Shown piece after piece: positions 13,641-24,544 of a DNA stretch of 64,000 nt (its first letter is position 1; every line of letters starts with the position of its first letter). The notes under the pieces are model-generated. The model saw nothing but the letters and a program-made list of their open reading frames with translations. It ran no database searches and had not been told where the DNA came from. The stretch is from contig KL647289.1 of NCBI GenBank assembly GCA_000727475.1, positions 5,336,019 to 5,400,018 of the forward strand, in the 5' to 3' direction. Origin of the DNA: Sarcocystis neurona. Lineage: Eukaryota; Apicomplexa; Conoidasida; Eucoccidiorida; Sarcocystidae. Both the position numbers and the translations under genes were made by a program.

Positions 13641-16633
13641 CTGCAACAATGGGAATTTTTGCTGCAGTTTTCAGCTTACTCGAAATTTCCAAGGAAAGCA
13701 CAGGTGGCTACCTCACGTGCGTACTCCGCTTTCTCGCGAAAGATTGACAGGTAATGTACGCCCTGTTGTGAGTCCGTACGTGTGAAGCTGCGGATGAGGC
13801 AGAGCGCTTTACTGTTTACTTACGGGCTCAGGACACCGCAAACAAGAGTGACAAAATGTATACTCAAGCACGCCGGGTCTGTCACAAAGCAATACCTGCG
13901 TGTTGCAAGAATGTGTCTTCACTTTTGGCTGGTTGTGCATGAAATGTTTACAGAATGTGCTAGGAGCTGCTGGGCAAAATTCTTTCGGTAGGCTCCTAGT
14001 TTTTCTGTCTCCTTTGGTGCAGCAAGTCCTTGAACACACATTCTCATAGATTTCAACCATACCACAGTCAACAGGCGGGCGGCTCAACTGAGAACTTTAC
14101 CGAAAACTACTCCACTTCGAGTTCTGTAGGCGTTTTACAGTGCGTGAAGACTTGTAAAGACGGAGGCTGAAGCAGTTGACCAGTGAATGCGGTCGACATT
14201 AAACTGCTGTCCTGGCAGCCTTTTAAGGGAGCCACGCACTGAATCAGTGGCACTCATGTTCTCGAGCTAACTGCTGAGGTGGTGCTAATACAATTGAACA
14301 CTTTCCTTAGCACGTCGCGCTAAGAATGCCTTCCACCACGGGTTCGCATGAAAGGTCCTGCATTGTGACGTTCTCACTGGAGGACACAATTTTCCAACAG
14401 CGACAACTCCTACTATTGTTTGAGATGACTTCCCAAACACCGGCATTCTTCGTGCTCAGTTGATTGCCTCGTTTCGGACCCTCAAGGTGGTGAGTGCGTA
14501 GGTCACCCAGAGTTTTTCGGTGTGCTGACATCACTTCAGTTTTACCATTGTTTACACGTTACTGCGTGGTGCACCGAACATCCGATGATGCCCCCGAGCC
14601 CGCCGTGATGCATCAGATTTGCGAGCGTTGGGGCTGTCTTGTTATTCCGCTTGTATATAACCTCCAAAATTCTGGTGTTGACCTCTGCGCGTAACCAGTT
14701 GGACAAACAGGCACAGTCCCAGCATACCGAAAACTCATGAGGTTGAAGGTATGACCTCGAACGAAAAGAACAGTCAGAAAGCGTCCTCTGCCATTCTCAG
14801 AGGACTCTCTTTCCTGTAGAAGATGTGAAACATTTTCTCCTTTAGAAAGAAATACACACACCCTGGGCCTCAGTCTTTTCCCCAACCCTGCGGTATGATC
14901 TTGCGAATGTCAGTAAAACTTGCAGCGACGCTGTAATGTATGCTGGTACTACAGCTGACGTAGAGTTGCGCAGTCATTTATTTCTGACGTATTCTTACGT
15001 CCCTCTTGCCACAGCGGCCGGCACACCTGTTTACAGGGAAGCCAGCCATACTTCTACTTCCTCCAAAACGATACTATCTTACTTGAAGCTACACGCAGGT
15101 ATTTTCGTGCTGTGCAGCCTTCAGCTGGGGTGCGGCCCACAGGGAATTTCTCTCTTTACAGCCATGAAGCCCGCTGAAATTGCGGTCCGCTCGTGTCCTC
15201 TGAATCTTTCGCGGTTAGGGTCACCGGCGTAGATTTCACAGCCCTAATCATACACGAGACACCGTAAACAGCCTTGATATGGGACACGCAAGTTTGGTGC
15301 TCTCTCGCCTGACGTGAAATTGCCGGGATGCATAACTTTCTCGTAGACACTTATCAGAATGCACTTATAATGCAAAACTATGTTAGTCATAGGTGCAGCC
15401 ACTTTCTGCTGCACCGACTCTTATATCAAAAGCCGAATGGCTCCTCCATGCAGACCATATCGCGTCCGTGGTGCAAGCCGTTGCACCCCTCAAACGATAA
15501 CGGTGCCACAGTGGGGGGAATTCGTGAACAGAAATATTTGCCCTTCCCAGATACCGTCGGGTTGCACGTCGACCTGAAGCAAAATTTTAGTACCTTCGGG
15601 AGAGAAAGGGCTCTTGTTTTCGGACGAACACACTGCCAGTTGTCAGTTTGTCTCTGTGTACAACCAGCTGGAAGCGCGCGCTGCGTTGTCGGTCACTTGA
15701 AACACACGCCTCTCTGGGAAGACGGAAGAATTGTTTGAATGCCGCAGGAAGTGCGGGAAAGCTTTCTCTATGAAAAGGCCTGTGCAGCTCCTCGCGTTGT
15801 TACCATTGTCTTCACAATTTCAAATGTAAAGATGACTGGGGTGTACCAGAAGAGAGGTGCACACGCGTAACTTGAAACGAACAGGTAACTGACAAGCGTT
15901 TCGCCTGCATGCTTCCTCTCTCTGCTCCTACTGCTCTCAGGAGAACGCGAATTTTTGGAGCGTGGCAAACGAATGAGGGCAACTCTGTCTCTTTCGAAAG
16001 TGTGCACAGAAGTCCAAGAGTTACGCATAACTCGTGTGTTCTTTTGTAGGTCGTGGACACTTCGGCTCCCTGCACATGTATACATGGAACTATATTTCAG
16101 CAGACTCGCTGTAAGGTAGCACTCCTCTACCGATGCTATTGGCCAGTCAATTTACCCCGCTCCTGTTGACACTTCGCCAAAGTGTTACGTGCAATGAGTC
16201 AGGCCATCACAGTGATGCCGCAGACAGGCCAGAGAATCTGAGTTTGCGTACTGAGGTCCGTCAAGGGTAAAATGTGCGGCTTAACTACAGTCGAATGCAG
16301 CTTCACCGAAGCCGCTAAGGGACGGAGTATACGGTTTGACCGTCACGCAATTTGTAGAAGGTAAAGAAGCGCGCACTACCAAGCGACCAAACGCGCCAGT
16401 CTGTTCGTCGTCGATACGTGGCCTGATGAATGGCGCTCGATTATCCTTCTTTTTCCCAGGGCCTCTGTTCTTCTACATTTCTCTTGACTTCTCGTCCTGC
16501 ATCCGGCTCTACTTCTTCAGTATCCGCGTGGATCCTGTATTCTCCTTGAGTAACGTGCGGAAGCCCTTCCTCAAGCAGTCGCACAATTCTCTCAGAGATT
16601 TTCGTATACTTTCTCGAAAACGTCTACACCACC
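13641..16633. other. Mostly empty region upstream of the zinc-finger gene
   Basis: Apart from the open minus-strand piece around 14.3-14.5 kb, I see only short frames. The last part includes the 5' flank of the zinc-finger gene, which is pyrimidine-rich at 16.4-16.6 kb. I could not identify a promoter motif. Confidence 0.35.
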
Positions 16634-19600
16634 ATGTCGAGAGCTGCGACCCGCCCTTCAAATCTCCCTTCGTCGGCTGCTCGTACGAGTTTCCTACCCC
16701 CCTCCCACAAACTTTTACAACTCGCTGCCGCCAGGCGAGCCGGGCGTCCAGTACACGCTACTGATTTGAGGACTACGAAATTTTACAAAACAAAAATGTG
16801 TCCTTTCATGCAAAGCAAACGAGGCGGAGGCAGATGCTCGGAGGGCTTTGACTGCGGCTACGCCCACGCCGTGGTAGGCGCATTGTTTGGGACAAACAAG
16901 CCTTGCAGTTACATAATTATGTACCTGGTAGATCAGCGATCCGAAAGCGACCGTGGTTTTCTCCTGTATTTGATTTCTTACTCTAAGTCAGGTACTTTGT
17001 GAACCTGACTGGATTGTACTCAAGCACTCCTTTCTCGCTTCCGTTTCCTTTCCTTTCAGGAAGAGCTGCGGAATGCGCCAGACTTGCAGCGAACGAAGTG
17101 GTGCTCCAAAATAGTCAATGGCTTACGTTGCACCGACCCGAAGTGCGGCTACGCTCACTGCGCACAGGAGTTGCAGCCTTCCAAGGATCGACAGACTCTG
17201 AAGACGTCACTGTGTCTTTTTTGGGCAAGAGACCCGAAATTCTGTTTAAACGGAGATAAGTGCAGGTACGATCAAGTCGCAGGACGCTGGAAGAAGGCAT
17301 ACGTGCAAACTCAATCCACCTTGTCATCTCGATGTGATGTTCTGTCGTGCACCTCTCTGTGCTCCTTGCAGGTTTGCTCATGGGGTACAAGATCTACGCA
17401 AGCGACTTGCGTTACCCCCGCGTTGTCCCTCTCCACTGATTAGTTCTCTTGAAACAAGCAAGAAGAATTCTAATTCTTTTGTCCCCACGCATGAGGGTCT
17501 AACCGAGAAAACTGCCACCCCATGTACAGATACCAGTAATGCCTTGACGACGCTGCCTACAGCGGAGGCAGGACTCGACGCGTCTTTTGACAGTTCTCCA
17601 CTGCTTCCTTGGGAGGCAACTCCGTATGGGAGCTCCCACAGCCGTATTGACAATGCGCTTCACTCGCGTTTTTTGTCAGAAGTAAGGCCTTCAGTTCTCC
17701 AGGATGAAGAAAGTTTTCGACAGTTGCTGCTGCAGGGCAGTGCATTCGAGAGAAAAACAGCCGCTGGCACGTCGCTGCCGAACATACCACCCGGGGCGCT
17801 GTGTTCCTGGAGAAGACGTTGCAGCGAATATGAAGAAGAGGTCACTGATCCGGCTAGTCAACTTCTCACTTGGCTTCCCAGCGAGACACTTGAGGACGTC
17901 TCTGCATCTGAGAATGCAACCACGCATATCTTCGAGGAAAGCAGTTTCTTGGCGGGTACTACAGCAGGACCAGAGGGGGGAGACACTAATTATCCCGCTT
18001 TCCCTTTGTTCCCCTCACAAAGCTCGCCCTGCGGAGAAACCGACGGAGGCAACGATCGACACCACTACCGCCGAATAGAAGCCAATCCCTGCACTCTTGC
18101 AATAAACCTCGTGGAGTCACGAGGCTCTTTTCAGCTGCCTGGTTCTTGCTGTGTTTCTATGAAAGATCGTTCCCAAGCGAGCAAAGAGCAAGCAGAGGAA
18201 CTGGTACGCTACCTGACATCAAAAAGTACACCATATTTGCAGCAGCACTACCATCCTGTCTCCTCTGCCGCGACCAAGCAAACGAAGACTCACACTGGAA
18301 AAAAGCAGGTCACTAATACCATCAGATGTAGTCTACGACCGATTCCAGTTGTCTCCAGTCTCTCGTACGGACCTGAAATAGCTGAACAAAATGTGAAGGG
18401 TGACCGGAAATCCAGCTGTTCCCACTTCTTCCAGGAGGGCAATGCATATACGGAAAAGGCCCTTTTCGAAACTCCACTCCCTTCCAGTCTCCCTCAAGGG
18501 GTTGATGTAGATGGGCAGACAGTGCCGTTTCTCCCAAAACTACAGCCCTTCAGTAGCGGGGTGAACTTCAGGCTAACAGGAGGAGCATGTTATGTCCCAA
18601 ACGGAGGCATGGTCCGTCGTGTCCGCTCAGCGAACCGGGGAGCAGCAGGAGAGGCAGAACGCAGCTCTAATGTGTGGACAGAGAACGACGCGTTGGACAC
18701 TGGTGTTCTAGGTACCAACTGTAGAAGCAGTAGCGAGGAGCGAACTCCTCACCGCCCACGACAGAAGGCAAAGAGACAGCGCGCTCAGCTTGTTTATTCA
18801 ACTGAAAAAAGTGCGACGGCATGCCAGCACAAGCGTACCATCCCTTACACGGAAAATATTACGCAGTCCAGGTTTCCGACAGTGCTACGCAGAGCACGCT
18901 GTGTCGGCAGCAACGGGGAACATATTCACTCCTTTGCTCCGAACCAAATGGAGAACCCACTCGAAAAAAAGCGCTCTATTTTGTTCAGTGACGTATCCCC
19001 TTCTTGGCACCTCCACACTGACAAGGAAACACCATCCGTAAAAACCCTTCTTGGGTCGCCGGCGACCGCTGTGGGACTGAGTATAAGCAAGGGCACGCTA
19101 AATGCTCATGCGCCTCCCTTTTTTCCGCGAACACTCTCGCGCTACACGTACTGCGAGCAAGGCGGCAATGCAAACACTGACAGTCCAAAAACTCCTGCAG
19201 GACCACTGGAACTTCAGACTCGTAGCGTCGGCGGACGCGGCATACAGCAGCCACGTTTCGTCTCCGTGAGCAGCAAAGAGGGAGAAGGTACGCATGACGG
19301 TACCGGGGTTCCTCTCTGGCAGATTCGGAGGCGCGTACGGCCCGCCGAAAGCCACCAGCAGTGCCGACAGCAGCAGAACACCACGACCACACAAAAGAGT
19401 CAATGTAGTAGTTCTACTGTAACCCCCGACGGGGTGCACCAACTGAAATGCTTGAATGGATACACTGCTGTACAAAAAAGTCGGAAGGAAACGCTGGTCT
19501 GTCTACGTGAAGTGGATTCGACTGGTAGACGCGGGACACAGGCTGATGACCCTTTCGGTATTGAAGAAGACAGTGTCCTTTTGAGTCTTGCTCGTAGCGT

Positions 19601-20033
19601 ACAAGGATCTTCAGGTTACCGTCCAGGTACTCTGGAAATGAGTGAAACTTCTGTGTTTTACGACGCAGTTCCATCCTCCGAGCACACTTCTGCGACACAC
19701 TTCGAAGACGCATGTGAGAAGAGACTGTTACCTCACATTCCAGACAGTGTTTCCTGTCACCGCTTCACAAACATCCCTGATAAACATTTGGATCACATGC
19801 CCTTCGACTGCGGCGACGAGGTCTATACTGCAGCCTCCATCCCAAACAGGTTTGTCCTTCCGTCACAGTACAAACAAGGGCACAAGTCCATCGCTAGCTA
19901 CCCCTACTCAATTTTACAAGAGGCGCTTTGGCAGAAGGCAACGACAACGACAGAGCCTGACAGGGCGCGATGTGCACAATTAGTGATCTTGGGAAGGGCA
20001 GCGGATTCACCGAGAGAGGAAAACGGCCGCTGA
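16634..20033 (+). CDS. Triple CCCH-type zinc-finger protein
   Basis: Three exons, 16634-16873, 17060-17265 and 17372-20033, give 1035 residues. The introns are 186 and 106 bp with GTAGGC/TTTCAG and GTACGA/TTGCAG borders. The first two exons and the junctions code three tandem CCCH fingers near the N-terminus: C56-C68-C74-H78 (x11-x5-x3), C95-C104-C109-H113 (x8-x4-x3) and C132-C142-C148-H152 (x9-x5-x3). Leads such as KTKMCPF and RTKWCSK, with linkers ELRNAPDLQ and GVQDLRKR, are typical of RNA-binding CCCH proteins; intron 2 splits the third finger. The remaining roughly 880 residues are Ser/Thr/Arg-rich, without a visible domain, and probably disordered. The start is the ATG at 16634 in a good context (CACCACCATGTCG). 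The likely role, inferred from the family, is binding mRNA or regulating its stability; the target is unknown. Confidence 0.88.
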
Positions 20034-21561
20034 CTATTCATGGAAGCAAGATGGAAAAGCTACGCCGTTTTACTGGAAAGAAGAAGAGGTTTCTTCCGTA
20101 GTCGTGCTAGTGACGATCGGCCGGTCACTAGGTTCACCTCGGCTGTACTGCAGCAGGAGTGCAGTTGTCTGGAGAAACTTGTTACTAGACCGACGACAAA
20201 GAAACGCACTCCGTTATTTATGTTGAGGGGGGAAGTCACCTGTCACGTTATATGGAAAGAAGAGCAGTCATGAGCCAACTCCTCGTGAAAAGTTACAAAG
20301 CGTGCACTTCACACACGGGATTGAAGGACGCAGTAGCGCCGGCCTGACAGAGCGCCTGGCTACCTGTCACAAACACTGCGCAATCACGGAAGCATTTCAC
20401 GGGACCAATACAAAGCCACGCGGTGGCTTATTCTTTCAAGAAAAGTTCGAATGTATTTTTACACGTTGACGGCGAACAGCGAGTCAACTGTTGTTTCAAA
20501 AAGTAACGCCTTCGATGTTACGCGCTGATGTGGTAAATACATACACAAACAAAGGTTGACATCGAAGCACAGAACAGTGTCCCCCATCACCTGGAGGGTT
20601 TCCATGGAGCAAATGTATTCAACCACGCCTCGATTGAGCAGCTAGATGACCTTACGCGCACCCACGCACGGACGCCTTTACATTTTTGGTGTATACTGGA
20701 TGAATAAGGTGTCTAACTGTTCGTGCGTGTAGACCTACATATACGTATAAGCGTATGTATTGGTACAGTATGCGTCTGCAGGTAAGTCTGACAGACAACC
20801 TGTGTAATACCTCCGCAGTGGAATGTGTGAGTGGTCCTGTGTATTCTTGCGGAATCAAGGCACGAGTTGAAACCGTGCGTATCCGCGGTTTGGGGCTTCG
20901 ATAGTTGTGCGGCACAGTTTGGTAAGCACAGTAACTCAGAATGATAAGCCGAGCAACTCAGAGTGCTGTAACAGAAGTACTTTTCGAGCGGGCTCGAATG
21001 AGAGTGAGTTGCCAACCCTCCGCCTGGCGATCGTGTGGAACTTTTCTACAAACACGGCGGTAGCCGCCACCCTTGTGAAGGAAAAAATCTTTGGCCCCTA
21101 CAATCCGTTCGGCAGGCTCAGTCCTTTGTTCACCCTCGTGGGAATTATGAGATTTACTACATACGTCTTCCATTCGTAGATCAGCGGTTACTTGCGCTAC
21201 GTGAAAAAGGCGAGGGAAATAAGGATGAGAAAGGTCAAAAGAGGAAAGACCGCCAAGGTGTAGAACCACAACCTGCGGAAAAGGGTGAGAAAGACTGAGC
21301 AAATGCGAAGCGTAGTCCGTATATTACCATGGTTTGTTGAAAAAGCCTTCTCCGGCCCTGACTTTTTTCTCAAGGACGGCCTGAGACAACGCCAAGAAGC
21401 ATTTTCCTGCTAATCCGTTGTGCCACAGGCTCACGAATTTACTTTCTCGTCCGACGTTAGATCTGGTGTCACTGCCTCTTCCTCCTCTCCTCCTTCCTCC
21501 GGCTCGTGATCTTCTGTTTCATTCTCCCCGTCACCTGTCGGGTGTGCCGGTTTGGGTCGCC
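20034..21561. other. Intergenic region, no gene seen
   Basis: Only short frames occur between the zinc-finger gene and the convergent minus-strand gene ending at 21562. The stretch 21431-21667 is open on the minus strand in another frame and codes an acidic Glu/Pro-rich peptide (PEEGGEEEEAVTPDL). It may be the true 3' end of the neighbouring gene if an intron or frameshift lies near 21.65 kb. Confidence 0.35.
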
Positions 21562-23143
21562 TCAAAGCGGGTGTAGGCGGCCCCTCTTCACGTTTCTCTT
21601 CTTGTTTTTCTGTTTGCGCTTTCGCGGCCCCTTCGCGTGGAGCGACTTGTCGGCCTGTTTGGAGCAATTTGCTTCGGCAAGCTCAAGGATTAGAACTTTT
21701 TCTCTCTTTCTTCTACCTTCGCCTCCTTCCTGAGCGGCTGGCGGAAGGGTTTGACGAGAAGGAGCTTCAGATCCAGACACTTCTTCTGGCTCCTGATCTG
21801 CTCGCTCCGCTGGCTGCTGCGTCTTTTGTTCAGGGGTCCCCTCGTTGCGCGCAGCAGGCTGTTCTTCTGTCTCAGATTCTGGGGATTCTTTTATCTCCCT
21901 TTCCTCCTCTGGACTTTCTTCTGGAGACGGCGACCTCAGCGGCTGAAGCGCATGGTCTTGTTTCACCTGATCTGGGGACTGTTGTTCTTGTGGTGTTTCT
22001 TCTGGTGATAGGGACTCGCTTGGTTCGGCAGTTTCTTGTTCAGGAGGCAGAGGCGCGCGTGCTTTGGGCGTTTCTTCTTCTGGAGGTGGTTGGGGTGTGG
22101 CAGTTTGTTCCCCTCCGGCTGAGGGTGCTTCCTCAACAGGGAGACCGGTAGAGTACCCCGCGTAATAGCGGCGTCTGCGTGCTTGGCATTCGGGGCAATT
22201 TCCTATCTCGCTGCACCAGAGGGGATTGACCAAGTGATCGAGCAACATGTAGCAGAAAGCGCCGTACTCGTTCAGCGTTTGACTCACGAGCGCTGCCCTT
22301 CTCTGGGCAACGTGTTCTTCCAACTGTTCGATTTTCTCCTATAATTTTGAGCGGCAGTGTTCGAAATGCTTCAACAGAGGTTCGTGCTGGTGACTGCGAA
22401 AACGGCTAACCGGCGTTGTTCTACGCGTGGCGAACCCGCCAGCTGTGTCACGTGTGAATTCTGTAATGAAACGCTCCAGGTGTCTGCGCAGTTGTTCAGA
22501 CGAAACGTTGTCGCGTAGAGGGAGTCGCACCGTCTTCGGATCTAGAAAGGCGCGCGCTGCCTATACCGTGCTTTTGTTTGCTTGCCCAAAAGAAGTCCCT
22601 GGCCGTCGCTATTACGGGGACTGCGTTGTGCTTCGCCGTCCTGGGCGTGTACACTACTCGGGCAACTTTCTGGAGAGCACCAACATTATGATGGAAAGAA
22701 CCCTTGTTCGGACTTGTGTGACTAGTGGTAGGCGGTTAGGGGTTTCGCTACCAGGATCCCAGGAAAGCACATCAATATCTGCCATACCGACCTTTTCTAG
22801 AAGCAGTTGTACAGCACCTGCTCCGCCCTCCCGCTTCTTTTCGTCCTGGTTTCCTGAGTGCTCATTGTTTCACCCCATTCTAGAATTGACGCAAATTTTT
22901 CTTTGCCCACCTAAGATGGGGTTCAAGAATAGAGGCGGCTTCTTTTTGTGGGACTAAAAACAAACATAGTACGATGCGGCATCAGGCAGCAGACAGGGGG
23001 ACACGGGCCCTTACCAATTTTTCTCGGCTTGGCGGAGTGCAATTGGAATCAAGCTGAAAGTGCGCGTCTGCTACTGGTATGACCAGCGAGTACAACACCA
23101 ATGAAACGACCGCTGCGGAGAACATTCTGTCAGGAAGATGCAT
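21562..23143 (-). CDS. Predicted secreted Cys-containing protein with Glu/Pro-rich tail
   Basis: Three exons, 23143-23015, 22541-22452 and 22338-21562, join in phase 0 and give about 331 residues. Residues 1-27 look like a signal peptide: charged start, hydrophobic FSAAVVSLVLYSLVIPVA, then a cleavage-like ADA. The mature N-terminal part is short and contains seven cysteines (in NCTPP, RRRCD, NNCAD, AFCYM, LWCSE and the NCPEC pair), suggesting disulfides. Next come about 150 residues rich in Glu, Pro, Gln and Ser, and a basic tail (KGPRKRKQKNKKRNVKRG). Exon 1 ends with a clear GTAAGG donor; the second exon is the least certain, because another frame of the same stretch is also open. I do not recognise the family. 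In an Eimeria-like parasite such a protein could be surface, rhoptry or dense-granule material, but that is inference. Confidence 0.5.
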
Positions 23144-24295
23144 TCGGGTAAAGCAGAGAAGAGGTGACAACATTCAACGTACGAAGACTCCTTTACGCGC
23201 TCAACTGATATTCCCCAGCAAAGCAGTGTAGAACGTGAGGAGCGCTCAGAAAGAGGATCTGAGGGAAAGCCGTCAGTTCACATGTGGTATTTGCCACCAC
23301 AGGTTGTCAAGAAGTCCTGCTTAATACGGGTCTGGAGGTTGAATACATGGAGAGAAGTTGCTTGATATTGAGCGACAGCCACACCTCCGGTACGATCGAG
23401 GATAGTCATGCACAAATGTGTGGGCTCCCGAGCGCGGGGTCGAAAGCGGGATATATTTTACGTTCCTATGTTGGATGTAAAATACGACCGAGTAAGACTC
23501 GGCTCTGGCTGCACAAATGAAGTACAGTACATTGCTTGCAGAATTGCACGTCGCACAATGGAAGAGGACAATCTTCACGCGTATTTCGGAAAGGTACGGA
23601 AGAAGAGGTTGAAGAAGGCCGCAGGTCTTTAATGAAACAATGACCTGAACGAGATGGCAATGAAGCTCTTTGCTTTCGATACAGCCTGAATGAAAATGAA
23701 GAGGACAATGTGGATCGCAGCAAACAGTGCCCTTTTTTCCCACAGATTAAATAAATAAGGCGGGACAGATGTAAACTGTAGAGTCCACAAGTAGAAAGAC
23801 ACAACTAAATTAGGAACCCGTTGTTTGAGACACTCGGCTGACGGCAAATCTCATTTCTTACTCAAAAATTAGAGGCTTGGCTGGAAATGTGTTTGGTGTA
23901 CATACTGCCGACTGTCCCACGGAGCAAGTCATCCGATGCTTCGTGCGGGCTAGCAAGTGGTGTCTACGTGAACTTTTTCCAACCATTTGCCGCATTTAAA
24001 AGTCTCTTCTGACATACGTGGTCAGGCGGGACGCAGGACCATCTGCCTAGTAGCGCTTGCGTTGGAGCTGTCAATTCTTGTCACGTACATAGTTTTTCCG
24101 GCCGTCGGGAAACGCAGTTGCCGAATATTCGTGGCGAAGTCCTCGTGAAAAACGAATTTCAGCAGCTGCTCAATGAGCCTCTCCTTGAACGGGAGAACAA
24201 ATCTGATGGATGCTACGCACTTCAGCGCTCTTGCACACCTGAATTAACCCTTCATACAACAAGGCCTTTGTAGATGCGTAGACATTACCCTGGTC
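23144..24295. other. No gene seen
   Basis: This stretch upstream of the secreted-protein gene contains only short frames on both strands. It may include the promoter and 5' untranslated region of that gene. I could not identify any element. Confidence 0.35.
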
Positions 24296-24544
24296 CTATT
24301 CCAGATGAGGTTCGTTGATGTCGCCACTGGTAGAACTGTGCAAGAAACAATCTACTTTCAGCGAAAGCACAAATCTGAGATTTTGGAAACGTGGTTGCAG
24401 TTGCGATTCAACGAGAGCTCCTCCTCGACCGTCTTCGAAGTGCACGGGCGGTAAAACGTTGCCGTTAGTGCCGGCAGGAAACCACGTGATTGTCGCATAA
24501 AATATTACGGTGATGCCAGACTGAGGCATGCCCACGACGCTCAC
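24296..24544 (-). CDS. Isolated 3'-exon-like segment, unknown protein
   Basis: The minus-strand frame reads SGITVIFYATITWFPAG and then about 60 further residues with coding-like composition before a TAG stop. A possible acceptor (ATGCCTCAG) lies just upstream of the serine. Upstream minus-strand open pieces exist at 25391-25182 (with LFFCFPLDILIVAAYVATSRF). I could not assemble a full gene or assign a family. Confidence 0.25.
   Translation of the reverse strand: MSVVGMPQSGITVIFYATITWFPAGTNGNVLPPVHFEDGRGGALVESQLQPRFQNLRFVLSLKVDCFLHSSTSGDINEPHLE

Noticed and set aside
22427..22957. A 176-codon plus-strand open frame
   Set aside because: Antisense to the second exon of the secreted-protein gene, with no motif; such a frame is expected by chance in a window this size.
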